NCBI RefSeq assembly: GCF_963678635.1
Contig: NC_087065.1
Coordinates: 73,853,345-73,917,344 of the forward strand
Length of the DNA: 64,000 bases
Source: Symsagittifera roscoffensis
Taxonomy: Eukaryota > Xenacoelomorpha > Acoela > Convolutidae
Direction: 5' to 3'
In this document: in pieces, positions 1 to 12,366 of the stretch
Position numbering within the stretch: position 1 is the stretch's first letter
Layout: each line of letters starts with the position of its first letter
Notes under the pieces: generated by a model
Database searches by the model: none
What the model saw: the letters and a program-made list of their open reading frames with translations, nothing else
What the model was told of the DNA's origin: nothing
Translations under genes and position numbers: made by a program

Positions 1-2221
1 AAATGTTTAAGATTCAATAAAAAAAGCAAGTTGAAATTTTGTAAAAGTTTGTTACAGGAAAAAAAGTCTAAAGTCTAGTTCCCGATTACAAGACACTTGC
101 TTTCGCAAATGTACAAAAATCAATTCACTGACAAAACTTAGAAAATAAATTTTAAATTTTTTTTCCTGATTTTTGAATGGGATCATTGGTGGTGTTAGTA
201 GACCATGCTTCTAAGCGAGTACAAATTTTTTGCTGAAGGTGCGCAGTACTGACATGAAAGACCACTATTTTTTCTTGACTCATAGTAATTTTTTCCTTTT
301 TGACTCATCCAGATTTCAGATTCGATAAGAAAGTGTTATTTTAATTTCAATTGTCATTGATTATTTTTAAAACACATTGTCGTCTTAATCTGGCAATTCA
401 AATTTTGAAATCCCACGCAACAAATCAAAATCTCTGCAAAAATTAATCAAAACCACTTATCGAAGAGATAAAGGATAATCAATCAAGCTGATTAGCTCTT
501 TAAAGGAGGTCGATTGCTGTTCAGTTGTCTAAAACTACGTTTAAAAAAAACGATAAGAAAACTAAGAAAACTTACAATGAAGAAACTTAGAATTTGATTT
601 TGTTAATTTTTCATGCAAATCCTAGTCAATTTGGTTAAAATAGTTGGGGAACTTTAATTTTAATTTCCACTACCACTTCAACAGATAAACGAGTATCGCT
701 GCAAAATATCTGTTGGTTTTAAGGGGTTTCGGTCTGACAGCAAGTGAGCCTATTGCCATGCATATGTAAAAGACCGCAGTTGGCGCGATCGCTCGTTCAA
801 ATTTTGTTTACTCAAATTATGTCTCCAATTAGCGTTCAGTTTTTCATATCTTCAATTACGCGAAGGAAATTGTCAATTCCCTCAAATTAAATGATTTTTA
901 AAAATTAATTGAAAACTTGTACTTTAGTTATATTTCGACAAAGAACACCTATTTAAAACAGTTATCACATGCTATTTGGCCCACATGCTTGTCGATACTG
1001 ACAGAATTTCTTTTTTTGTTCCGACCATTTGGAAAATGTGGGAAAATTTTGTTTTCGTGCGTTCAAATTTTTTTCTACGCAAAATCAGGTATCACAAAGA
1101 ATCACCTGAATGCGTCGAGTGATATACCAATTTCAAGCCCTCTCAGTCGTGATTCGAACGACATTTCAAAACGTGTTCCCAGTATCGAGAAACACTGATT
1201 CAAAAGTTTTAATTTCTATTTCAGTTTCGAGCGAATAAAGCGAGCGAACAGGGTTAAGATTTTTTACCGCCATTTTGGGAACCAAAAACTTTAAAAAAAA
1301 ACTGAAATTATTTGTATTTCAAGCCATTTTTTTTACAAAAGTTTTTTTCCATTTTGCCTATATTACTATGACTGTCAAGTATGCCTGAATTATAGATTAA
1401 CACCACATCCTTTTACCACACCACGCAGAAAAAAAACTTAATTTGAAAAAAAAATTCTAGTTTTTTTTCAGACAATGGTCGGAACATTCTGGGATACTTG
1501 CACAGTAACCGGCTATCCTTGTTTGTTTTTGTAAATGTCTTTTCAACATTTGTTCGCGCTGATAGTATGAATTGTGTAAATCATTGTTAAATAAATACTT
1601 ATACCTCTTGAGAAATAAATCTTCTTCAGGGGCTAGATCTCTTATGAAGTTGCTGTATAAATTTCGGTGCGTATTTGATCGAAACATGCTCGGTTAACCG
1701 AAAGCAAAACTGAGATGTGCCATTAGGTCTCATTTCCACAATTAAAACCGTTCACTTCAATTATCACTGTTTAGATCCAAATCATTTGTGATTTTAGACC
1801 CGGTTTTCAATAAGTCGCCGTTAATTCCGAAAAAACTGACTAGATTCAGTGACACTTTTAAAATCTATTTTACAAAATATTATATTAGCAAGGAAAAATC
1901 AGAAATGAATATTTAAATAGGAAACTCAATTTCTAATTAAGCGATCAAAAATTATTAAAAAATTAAAAAACATCACATGACTTTTAAAAATTAGCACCAA
2001 TCACGATAATTGAGTTTCTTCAGTTTTTTTCTCACTGAGGGGGTAACTGTTCCTCCTCTGAGAACTTATGCATGGAGGCGACTACTGCAGACATTTGGCG
2101 TAATTTTTCAATGCCGGCCAGCATGTTTCTGAAACACACACATCCACTTTCAATATACTGGAATAAATATGGGTGGTTTCATTATATTGGGATGACGAAG
2201 AGACTTCCAACCTTCTCCCAA
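1..2221. other. Non-coding AT-rich stretch
   Basis: I see no convincing gene here. A minus-strand open frame at 1457-1687 and a plus-strand one at 917-1198 have no recognisable domain and no convincing splice context. Bases ~1-90 share a ~60 bp block (ending GTCTAGTTCCCGATTA) with ~17883-17940. A looser relative lies near 19733-19765, so this is a dispersed repeat. Confidence 0.6.
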
Positions 2222-2550
2222 CTTGAGAAAAATGGATCAACAAGTATAGTTTTTGTTTCTCTGGAAATTTAAAAGACAAATTCCACTTTCGAAACTAAAA
2301 ATCCGTTCACGTTTTTTCGCGCCATTTGCAGGTTCGTATTTGGAGAATGCTATTTACGTCACTTTCAGCAGATGAATTTCAATTGAACTCAGAAAGTGCA
2401 TATATACCTAAGTGCATTCATAAATGCATGAATATGTATGAAAGCACATCTGTAGTTATTAGACCATTTTAAGACTTTTTCCTGAAAAAAAAACAAAAAA
2501 ATTAGCAAGACCTATATAAGAGTGTTCACTGCGTTCATTACTCTTAAAAA
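2222..2550 (+). repeat. Family A repeat, copy 1 (5'-truncated)
   Basis: Shares with the other family A copies a block around CACTTTCGAAACTAAAAAT and a 3' end with a TATATAAGAG box followed by AAGAGT...ACTCTT. The last two 6-mers are inverted complements, so the 3' end can fold. The right end lies a few bases from the ENTR1 stop codon at 2554-2556. Confidence 0.7.
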
Positions 2551-2553
2551 GTA

Positions 2554-5500
2554 CTATAGTAGTTCTAAAATGAAAACGGCTGACTTCATTTGTGTTTCTC
2601 CCTCGGCGGCGATGAGATTGAGGTGCTGCGACACTGCCTGTCCTCTTTCTACCATCTCTTGGGGCACCTCCACCACCACCGGTCCACTTCGCCTCACCCT
2701 GCTACTCTTCTCCTCCAACCTGAACACCTCAGTCTCCAACTCCTTAACGCGCTGCACTGCACTTGTGTAGTTCTTCTCCACCTGAAACAAAAAAAAATTG
2801 GGATCTTGTTAACTATTCCCCCCCCCCCCCCCCCCCTATTTCGATTTTCAGAAATTCAACTCTTTAGCTGTCACATTTTCAATAGCTCAAGACAATTTTC
2901 AGAAAATATATTTTATAAAAATTTTTTATGTAGGTACTATATAAATAGTCCCTAATACAAATACGAATACATAATACGAATAATACATGCATAGGGGAAA
3001 ATAGTTCAAAAAAGGGCCAAAAATTGTCATAGATGGTCGGGGAAAGTGTCGATCAACTCGAGGTACATCAGAAAACGACTGATATTTTGCTAACATTTTC
3101 AGTTTCGAAGAAAACATATATCGCCTTAATTAAAACTACGTGAATTTTAGAGTCTGGTGTGATTGACATTTTGATTTTAAAAAGAAGTCAATTTGTTGCA
3201 CTTAGCAAAAAAAAAAAAAAAACGGCAGAATGGAGCTTCAAAATGCAGGAAACAATAAAACTGAAACAGGCTTTGAAAATAAGCGTTGAGAAAAAGACTA
3301 GGCCGACACCATGATTCGATCACTTGCTAGAATACGCGACCATTACCATTGCTTTGGCTATTGCTCCATAGGCACTGGCCTATTAGCACGTGTGTCGATT
3401 AGCATGTACATGCAAAAGATTGCTAACGAATTCGAGACTTTTTTTATACTCAGATGTGCAATTTTGAACAGCATGGCGCTTCCCCGAATATATGTTGGGC
3501 GAACATTTCCTGTTGTAATTTTTGTAATTCACAGAAAAGTTGGAAGGCATATTTTCTACTTAATCTGAGTCAACAATAATTAAATCAATTACTCAATATC
3601 TTCTTGCCGTCTTATGTAGTTAACACAAATTCGCATTGATTGAAAACGCATTCAATCAAACTGGCAAAAAGAATTTGAGCAGTATATATATTGAAATTGA
3701 AAGGACAAGTTTTGAGAAAAAATGATCTCGTAATACAACAATCGTTTGCTGCGTAAAACTGCTGGGTCAACAAGAAAATTCAGCTGGGAAACCAAAAAAT
3801 TTTTCCGGGAACTTGGAAGTGAAAAAATTTTCCACCATTTGCACTAATGATATTGGAGAACGTAACCTCCCTTCCTTTGTTAAATGAATGAGAAAGAGAA
3901 AAAAATCGAAAATCAAATATCTAAAACTTAAATTCGAGCGGGAACAACCTTTTCTCCTCAGCACACATGAAAGAACTCGCTTAGTTCTATAACAATTGAT
4001 TTAAAAAATCATATGCCATCCATTAAAGGTTCAAAAATGATGCAGAAAGAGTTCTAAAAATCGTGAAATGAATAAGTCTATCTAATATATTTAAAAATAG
4101 TCAAATTTCGCATCAATTTGTAGAACAAGTGCCTGGTTTTTTTAATTCGGCTAAAAAGACTGTCGGCTTGATGTTCGGAAACCTAAACCTAATCAGAGTA
4201 ATCAAAAGATCAAAAAGTGCAGCAAGAGTGGCACTGTTTCTCAATTGAGCCTTAAATCAGATCAGATCAACTCAAATAAACTTAACGATACTAAAACATA
4301 CGAACACCGTAACACGTAAGAGGACATTGAATCAAAAGACGTAAGCGAAGTACCTGACGCAAGTGTTTGTCCAGTGCTCCTGACTCCTCCTTTTCACGAA
4401 CTCGAATCAGTTTCAACTCGCTTTCTAATTCGGTTATTCTAAACCAACAAATTAAAAGTCATTCAGCAGAAGAGGTAACTGAAGGTACCATAAACAAGAC
4501 AGGTATTATGGCATTATTTGCTTTTTTCATCCCAGTTTAAATTACAACAAAGCTCCTGAAAGGGTCAAGTGTGGCACCATATTAAAACTGTTACAGCTAT
4601 GATTTTGATTTAAAAAAAAAATTGACTCGGTTTTGAGGAAAACTGGCTCGAATTTTCCTGTATTTCAGACTAACTGACTCGACATTGCGATATGACAAAA
4701 CGAGAGATTGCTTTTTCGAATTTCATTTCATCAAACTTTGTGGTTGGATCATTATGCGCTTGATTTTTTTCTATTTCTGAACCTTTTGGATTTTTTATTA
4801 AATTTCCTTTATTCAATCGTTGTGACCGGAACATTAAGAGCTTGTGATAAAAGACTTGCCATACAACACAAACATAGCATTGCAAGATAGTCGATTGAAA
4901 ATGAATCGGAGCCAATGAGTCAGAAAAAAATACTGGAGATACCAAAAAAAATTCATACGTTCGTCCAATGATACTCAGTTTGAGAAAATTAATAAGCATT
5001 CGGAATCATTTACTGAGCCGAAAATAAGCCAAAAATACTTGTGTAAACGCCGGTCAAACCGACAACAAAATCGATGTCATCGAGCTTTTTGAGCCACTAA
5101 GTTTTGAAACTTTATAATGTTTTTACATCCAAAACAGTAAAATCTGTCTTTTTTAAACGCTGCAATAAAGAGTGACTAATCCCGCCGACGTAAATTTGCA
5201 ATTGAGTTTTTGAATTTACAACAAGCACAATTTTCAATTACAGTTACAATTTCTTAAATCCGAAGAAAAATCGATGCTTTAGAAGGTACGCCGACAAAAA
5301 CAATCAGACAAACAATATACCGACAATTAAGTTTTTTTTAGAAAAAAAATCAATTTCCACGCATATCAATAAAAAAATTCCGACCGAGAATCGAGCCCCA
5401 GTTCGAGTGCAACCCATGCTTAAAAACTGAACCAATGGGGAATTGGCCTGGTAGTGATTGAAACTTCAAAAACATAGCCAACAAACAGTTCGGAAGGTGT

Positions 5501-7803
5501 CAATGAACGCAAGCAAAAAATGAAAGAAATGTTTTTTTTTTTTGAGAAAAAGTTCAGCTTTCACTTTTCGATGACAAACGTACAGAGACCGAAACGCTTT
5601 TTGAAAATCAACAGCAATTTTAGAAAACACGATCAATATGTGACTTTTCCAGAGAATTAGTTAACGTTATTCGCCCCATTTTTGCTTTCATAATTAGACT
5701 GCATTATTTGCCTTGCTTTTACAAATAAACTTGAAAAAAATCAGAAGTCAAACGGCAAAAAAAAATCAAATTTGGTGGGAACTTTATGACTTTTTCCTGA
5801 AAAAAAAGCTAAATTAAATCAGGACAACCTATATAAGTGTAGGTACTACGTTCATTGGCACTTGATAAAGCAAAACTAATTTCTTATCAGCACGTCGACA
5901 TTTTGAAATCTGCGCGTATCAAACAGATTTGTATGAAAAAAATTTGATTAGATTACCGTCTGTTCCGGTTCGTGAGCAGATGTTCCTTGTGATCAATCTC
6001 ATCTCGAAGCCGAGTGTTTTCTCTCACTAACTACAACAGGCAAATAGACAACTAGATCATTGGACTACACGAAGATCAACAAAATCGCAGGCAACAGTTC
6101 TCAGATAACATAGTTAGCATCTATATCATGATTTAGAACTTGTACGAAGAGAGGCGGTTTCAGGCCATTGCCGGACTACAGTCTCATATCCATTTACCAC
6201 AACTAAGCGCACGGTTTGCCCACTGTTCTTAAGATTACAACATTGTGAAGGAATTCAAACATCTGCTTAAAAGATCGATGAGTCAGTACCTGTTTGACGT
6301 CAATTGAGCTCAAGTCCAGCGAATCCAGTGATGACTCACTACTCGCACGTAGCTGATCTAATTGTCTCTGCATTCCACTGTCGGCATGTGAGTCCTTTGG
6401 CACACTGACCGTTGAAGAGGTTTGTTCAAGCGGATCCTACAGCAAACCAGGAATTGAAAAACCTTAAAATGTTAGATTTTTAGCTATTAGAAGGGCTTGA
6501 AGTTCAATTAGAAGAAACTTACCTTTGCTACTTTGGCAACGTAGTTCTTGAATGAGAAGGGATTTTCAGCAGCTGAAATAATGAAAAAAATCAACACTTC
6601 AGGAAGTGGATCTCTAACTATTTCTCCAACTTTGGTACCTAGAAAAAGAATCCGCCCTCCGAAGAGTAATTTAACGATTCAGTATATGCGAATGGTTTAC
6701 CAAGTAACGAGTATCACCTTTTTCCAAAAATGAAAGATGGCAGATAGCTGAAAAGCTCTCAGGTCATTCCGTTTTTTCAGGAGAGCGTTACCGAAGTTCC
6801 CGATTGCCTGTGGTCAAAACTTTTTGGTTCCTTCTAGTCTAAATTAACCAAATAATTTTAAAAAGTTCTGTGTTGATGAAAGAACGGTTGAAATTTTTCG
6901 CGTCTTATAGTAAAGTCATTGTCAAAATTCAAGCTAGCCCCTTAACCCAGCCAAACATTCAAAGACGCGCGCACCCACGCAAACAAGAAAAAACGACAAA
7001 CAAAATATAATGTTCTTTTTTTTGAAAAGAACATTCTATGCTACTCACACATCAACCTGATACTCTTGATAAAGATTCAAAATGTAACCTTTTCTCCTTC
7101 ATCCAAGCGTACCTTGTTTCTGAAGACGACGCTTTTCCTTTTCCTTAACATTTTCATCTTCACTGCTTTCACTGAGATCCAAATCATTCGAAGTACGAGC
7201 AGTTTTAGGTTTAGTACTAACTACAAATGTCCCATCCATCGCTAACGATGAACTACCTTTCTCATTATTGCACTCTTTTTGATTTTTTGAAGTACCGCCG
7301 GCAAAAGGAACTTCCTCTGGGGGTTGAAAAGACACTGTTTGTTCACGAGGCGGGGGAGGCAGCGGAGGTGGAGAGGGAAGAGAAGGCAGAGGAATTTCGA
7401 TCTCCACTTTCTTCTTTCGAGTAGCACCACGTTTAGCCTTCGAAGACTCTTTCGGTTTATATTCAGCTTCAACTGGCACCGCGTCTTCATTAAATATATC
7501 AGCTTCATTGTTTTCGAGGTCGGTTATCTGGGATAAGACTTCGCTACTTTTCGGATCCTTTTCAGCTAACTTGTTCGCACGTTTTCGGACAGGAACCTTA
7601 CTCTTTTTGAGGGGCTGCTTCTTAGAAGTTTCATCATTTTCCTCCTCGTCGTCAGCGTATTTGGGAACTTGCTTGGGCTTTCTTCTGGTCCTAGTTGAAT
7701 CTACGGACACGTTTTCATTGCTGTTGTGACTCGAAGGTGTTTCACTGTCTTCAGGCTCCAACTCTTTTTTGGCTGCGCGTCTGGAACTAGTCTTTGTGGG
7801 CAT
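2554..7803 (-). CDS. ENTR1: ENTR1/SDCCAG3-like endosome-associated trafficking regulator, six coding exons
   Basis: Exons in transcription order are 7803-7113, 6572-6523, 6436-6290, 6030-5957, 4438-4354 and 2781-2554. All have GT/AG borders and together give 424 codons, close to human ENTR1 (about 435). Exon 1 encodes a charged, Lys/Glu- and Pro-rich N-terminus (proline run near residues 150-160) unlike vertebrate ENTR1. The shared signature starts in exon 2 with ENPFSFKNYV (human has NPFSF). Coiled coil follows: ENTRLRDEID, then ELESELKLIRVREKEESGAL and VEKNYTSAVQRVKELE, which parallel the human coiled-coil half. In vertebrates ENTR1 acts with retromer-linked endosomes, centrosome/cilium and cytokinesis. 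A 3' splice site lies 6 nt before the ATG. The protein ends at AVFILELL, about ten residues before the human end, at the edge of a repeat. Family call is good for the C-terminal half; the N-terminal exon is accepted from frame and splice continuity. Confidence 0.78.
2818..2836 (+). repeat. 19-base C homopolymer in ENTR1 intron
   Basis: Nineteen consecutive C in an AT-rich intron between the last two ENTR1 exons, 37 bases from the exon 6 acceptor. On the transcribed strand it is a G run with G-quadruplex potential. The left flank (GATCTTGTTAACTATT) resembles the arm of the G-run element at 15618-15830. Confidence 0.9.
5380..5440 (-). repeat. Degenerate tRNA-like SINE head
   Basis: The minus strand has an A-box-like segment (TTGGTTCAGTTTTTAAGCAT) and a B-box-like GGCTCGATTCT, separated roughly as in a tRNA gene. 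No foldable full tRNA is seen. Probably the promoter head of an old tRNA-derived SINE in an ENTR1 intron. Confidence 0.4.
5470..5870 (+). repeat. Family A repeat, copy 2
   Basis: Begins with AAACATAGCCAACAAACAG, the family A left end, and finishes with the ACTTTTTCCTGAAAAAAA block, an ACCTATATAAG box and CTACGTTCATT. It lies inside an ENTR1 intron, antisense to the gene. Confidence 0.7.
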
Positions 7804-7809
7804 CACAAT

Positions 7810-7825
7810 CTGAATAAACACAAAA
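7810..7825 (-). promoter_or_regulatory. 3' splice site 6 nt upstream of the ENTR1 ATG (candidate trans-splice acceptor)
   Basis: The minus strand reads a T-rich tract, TTTATTCAG, then ATTGTG and the ATG. With so little space before the start it is either the end of a 5'UTR intron or a spliced-leader acceptor. The recurrence at other genes favours the latter. Confidence 0.6.
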
Positions 7826-8395
7826 AAATTTGAAAAGTAGTTTTAAAACTACTGAAGATACAGAAATAATTATTTTTAAAGAATTATTTTAAGAATACAT
7901 ATCACATAAAATACCGCATAGAAGCAATGCTATTTGAAAATGAAAACAAATAAAAACTAACGGATTTGGTGATTTATGATCTAATAAGCATCTTTCAAAC
8001 TAAAAATTTACTTAAAGGATTAGATGTTTAAAGCGTTTCTATATTTGAGCTGAGTGTCGGTATCTTCGAACAATATTTAAAAATTTCGGTCAACGAAAAA
8101 ATGAATGATTTCAAAGCTCTTTAAAATTCAACACAGAGGCGAAACTCCACTTCGCATACACAAGCAAAAGTATGACCGATAACACTACTGGGAATGAGTA
8201 AACCTTTGAGTCTACAAAATTTATTAAATGACGCACGCCAATTATGAGTCTACATAATTGCTAAGTGGCGCAAGCCAATTATGAGACATTAGCAGTACCT
8301 GTCAATTTAAAAAAAAAAGAATTTACCAACAAACGCTTCAATTTATAGAGCGGACGCATTTTAACTAGTATATGAAAAAGTTCATTAAAATAATC

Positions 8396-8466
8396 CGACC
8401 CTGCCCAGGTTCGAACCCTCTTATTTTGTTGCGGGCCTCCTTCCCTCCCTCTACGCTACAGATCCA
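8396..8466 (-). repeat. tRNA-like SINE head
   Basis: The minus strand carries an A-box-like TGTAGCGTAGAGG and, about 35 bases on, the near-consensus B box GGTTCGAACCT. The intervening sequence does not give a clean anticodon arm, so a tRNA-derived SINE head is more likely than a functional tRNA gene. Confidence 0.5.
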
Positions 8467-8932
8467 TGATACCTTGAAGCTAAAGTGCTATTTGTAATAT
8501 AATAGTCTGTTAATATCATTGGCATTGGCTGTACTTAATAGATGGTTTTTGATCAAAATGAACACTTTCAAAATGAACACATTTTGTCGCAACAATATTT
8601 GCGACTTAAGTTGGAAAAAAAGCTTTGCTTCTGTAATAATCATTTATGGTTGACAATTTTACCTTTATGTTTTCATAAAATTGACGCAATTTTAACTAGC
8701 TTGAACGATAGTTTAACATTCCAAACCGATTGGAAAGCTAAGAAATCCATCCATCGTTGAAACTAAAAAATGGTTGATCCGATCATTTAATGAAGTTACA
8801 CGATAAAACGTAGTTCAGCTGACTCATTGGGTTCTGAACTGAAACATCTGATGGGGTCAGGTCGAGTGTCGTATTTTATTTGCAGTGAAATACAGACAAT
8901 TTGTAATCCAAACTGACTTAAATTGTAATCCA

Positions 8933-9292
8933 AAACATAGCCAATCGAAGATTGAAAAAGGGTAATGAGCTTTCAAAGAAAAAAATAGATGGCCTATAAG
9001 CTCTTTGAATTTCTTGAACGATTTATGATTAACGCTTTTTTAATATCATCAACACAACTTGAGAAAACTGGATCAACAGGCAAAGTTTATACTCCGGTGG
9101 AAATCTAAAAATTAAATTCCACTTTCGAAACTAGAAATTGTTCATGTTTTTTCGCGCCATTTCCACGTTCTTATAAACACATTAATATAAATTCACATCT
9201 GTAGTTATTAGAGCACTTTAAGACTTTTTGCAGAAACAAAAAATCACCAAGACGTATATAAAAGTCTTCACTACGCTGATTACTCTTAATTA
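8933..9292 (+). repeat. Family A repeat, copy 3
   Basis: Runs from an AACATAGCCAATC left end through AGATGGCCTATAAGCTCTTTG and CCACTTTCGAAACTAGAAAT to a TATATAAAAGTC box and CACTACGCTGATTACTCTTA. Its centre is close to copy 1. Confidence 0.75.
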
Positions 9293-10529
9293 AGATAACA
9301 ACTCAAGTCACTTTGCCTAACAAATTATGTCTGCATGTCACTACAAAATGATATGACACTCGACCCCATTAAAGGTTTCAGTTCGGAACCCAACGAATCA
9401 GCTGCACAATTGTTTATCTTGTAACTTTATTCCATGTTCGGATTGAAATTGACAGCAAAATTTATGGTAAGCTTTATTCATTAAAAAAATATATATTCGT
9501 TAAATTGACATATTTCAGAAAGAAATGCAGCAAAATTTAGTATTTACTCGACTTCAGGCCAACAATAGCGATCTTAACTTGAATGGTCACGTAACCATAA
9601 GAGACTAATTTGAGTTAACAGGTGATATAATTTAACGATAACTTTCACATCCTTAAAAATTTTCAAAAAAATGCCACGTTTTTCAACAAAGGCGAAACGA
9701 AGCTTCGCAACACTTGCAGAAAATATATACCACAACAAACAATTCAAAATCAAGTACTTGTCCGTTAACAAATAACATGATTGTGAAAATTTTAGTTGTA
9801 GTTACGTGCAGAACTAATCTGAAAAACTAAAAAAGATAAGTTTTCCAATTGAGGTTTTTGAGTTTTCAAGAAGCTAGGGTTTTCCGGTTTGCATAAAAGT
9901 ACAGGTGCTATGGAAACTAACCGACAAAAATAGGCAGAAACATTGTTTTCTGCAGCTGAAAACTTTTAAATTTGCACAAAGAAAGAGATCCTTCCTGGAT
10001 CCAAATCCTAGACTTTTGTAGATCCAGGAATCTTCATTGGCTTCAGGCTAAACATGCATCATAGAACTTTCGTTGAACTGCTTATGAACCAAGCTATCCA
10101 ATGATAAGTGATTCTACTAAGCAAGCTAATCACGAGGAAAAACGTTTGTGCTCCAATTTGATAACGCTTGCTACTTGCAACAAAAAATCTATTTCCAACT
10201 CAACTCGGGAAGTCTAGTTTAAACATAAGGAGTCAAATTTAGAAAACTTTTACTTAAAAACACCAAATTAAAAAATTAGAATTAAAAAAACGAAAATGAG
10301 CGTGAGCCTATCATATGCTCCAAGTTCCAGGCAATCGTTGACACTATTAATTATTAGAAAAAAAAAACTTAAAACGAAACTAAGTCGACAAACTCTGAAA
10401 AGAGGAACACAAAACCAAAATGAAATGTGATTTTATTGCAACACTATCAATTTCTGGATAGCACACTTAATGTATTAGAAGTAAAATAGCATTAATCAAA
10501 TAAAACCGGAAATTTAGCAAACGAAAACC

Positions 10530-10580
10530 CCAAAAACATAACTAACAGACTTTTCAACTGTCTGTTAGCTATGTTTTTGG
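10530..10580. repeat. Hairpin of two inverted family A left ends
   Basis: Arms CCAAAAACATAACTAACAGAC and GTCTGTTAGCTATGTTTTTGG pair with one mismatch across a 9-base loop. The arm is the family A left-end motif (ACATAGC/TAACAGAC), so two left ends meet head to head. Confidence 0.85.
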
Positions 10581-10714
10581 ATTTAGGGTTAGCTTTAGCA
10601 TGAGATAAAAATGAAAGAAAAATGAAAAACCAAATTTCAAAAAATGAATGCAAAAATTACAAACAACTGCCACAAAAAAGAATATACAGAAAATCTGAAA
10701 AAAAACACTGACAG

Positions 10715-11186
10715 TATGAACATAGCCAACTGACAGTTGGAAAAGAGTAATGAACGAAAGGAAACTGAAAAAAAATCCGATTGGTTTTAAAAAAATCTTC
10801 AACTTTTGAATTTTGAAGAAAAAAAATAGATGGCCTTTAAGCTCTTTGAATTTGTAGAACAATTTATGATGAAAACTTTTTTTGCTAAAATTAACCCAAT
10901 TTGATAAGACTGGATCAATAAGTGAAACTTTTTTAGCTGGGAAATCTAACTGTTAACTTCCATTTTCGAAATTAGAAGTCGATAACGTTTTTCGTGACCT
11001 TTACACTTTTGCTGTTCGATAGTGGGGTTTGCTTTCCTTTTAACAATGGAAATACACTGAACTTAAAAAGAAATCACAGGTCATCTTAACTGAGCGTGAA
11101 CAAATTTTAAGACTTTTTCCTCAAAAAAAAACCAAAAAAAACAGCAAGACCGAGCGTACTCACTACGTTCATTACTATTAAAAATA
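10715..11186 (+). repeat. Family A repeat, copy 4 (longest)
   Basis: The most complete copy, about 470 bp. The left end AACATAGCCAACTGACAG is followed by AAGAGTAATGAACG. The right end contains CGTTCATTACTATT, near the exact inverted complement, CGTTCATTACTCTT, found in other copies. This gives subterminal inverted repeats and suggests a non-autonomous DNA element. No coding potential is seen. Confidence 0.75.
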
Positions 11187-11961
11187 ACCCAAATATTTCA
11201 AGTTTCATAAAACATGAAACTTATACCCAACGGTAAGATAGCTGGATCATGACAAAAAGGAAACATTTTAAAAGTACGCCCGTAAAGAACCACATTCCTG
11301 GATCTCGGGCAAAACTTGCCGCCACATTCCTTTGAAGACAAAACAGTAGAGACGAATATACCAAAAAAAATCTGGATATTTATCAACATTTTTTGGCATA
11401 TTGAGACAATACGATTAACCATCATCGTGAATCAAAATTGCTCAATACAAAAACAGACCGAACTAATTAAAAGTAATATTAGTTCCCCGAACTTTTAGGA
11501 CAAAAAAATCAGAAAATATGCATCCGAAAAAACTGAAAATTTCAGAAATCATGCATCCGAAATGCAAAAAAAAAAACTTCTGACAGAATATTTCAAAAAA
11601 TCTCCTTTTTATAACAGCATTTTGGCGCCTATGAAAACCAGAGAACCATGAATTGTATTAACCCTCATGAAAATGAAGAAAAAATAATCAAATCTAGCAA
11701 AAAATTTGAAATAAAATACCCGGCAAGTAGCCGACAAATTTTGGGTCAAAATCAACGTCGACAAAAAAAATTATATCTTAAAATTCTTCAGCTGTACCAC
11801 AATTATCACTTCAGTAGTTCCAAGCCAGCTCTTGAACTACAGCTGTTAGACGTGAAAAAAATTTAGTACCCGATTGCAATACCCTTACTTGACGCAAGGG
11901 TTAACGACGACGAAAAAAAATGAACAGACATTTGTTCACGATCTTTGCATTTACAGAAAGA

Positions 11962-12068
11962 CCAGCCTTGGAAAAAAAATTGCATCAAATTCTTAACCAG
12001 GACAACAACATTGCTTCTCCGTAAAGAGCTGCACAGCTCGTATGTTCGTCCTTTCACTCCTGGATAAA
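11962..12068 (+). repeat. Body and tail fragment of the tRNA-derived SINE
   Basis: Matches the body of the SINE at 50305-50527 without its tRNA head. The shared tail is GAGCTGCACAGCTCGTATGT, a CCTTTC block and TGGATAAA. A second, older copy shows that this is a repeat family. Confidence 0.7.
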
Positions 12069-12239
12069 CTGCAAATCACGGCAACTGCACTACGCTGTTG
12101 ATTAATCTGCTAGATTGTATTTTTTCAACAGACAGGCAGCTAAGCCGACGGAAATCTTAAGTAAAGTCATGGCGCCGCAAAATTTTTACTAAGAAAGGTA
12201 GCCAGTTGCTGTCCAAGTTGCGAAAAAGCTCCACCCAAC

Positions 12240-12366
12240 CAAAAGTCAAACAGCGAAAAAAAATTAATTTTAGCTTGGACAAACTTTAAGACTTTTCCTA
12301 AAAACACGAAATAAAAATTATCACGACCTATAAAAGAGTCTGAAGTACGTTTTTCTACTCTTGAGC
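12240..12366 (+). repeat. Family A repeat, copy 5 (3' end only)
   Basis: Only the right third is present: an AAGACTTTTCCTAAAAA block, CACGACCTATAAAAGAGTCT and ...TCTACTCTTGA. Same orientation as the other copies. Confidence 0.6.

Noticed and set aside
2590-2955. Plus-strand frame with a proline run
   Set aside because: The prolines come from the 19-C homopolymer and the rest is antisense to ENTR1 exon 6.
7227-7729. Long plus-strand open frames opposite ENTR1 exon 1
   Set aside because: They are the antisense of a biased Lys/Glu/Pro-rich coding exon. No domain, and the minus-strand reading has correct splice sites and continuation.
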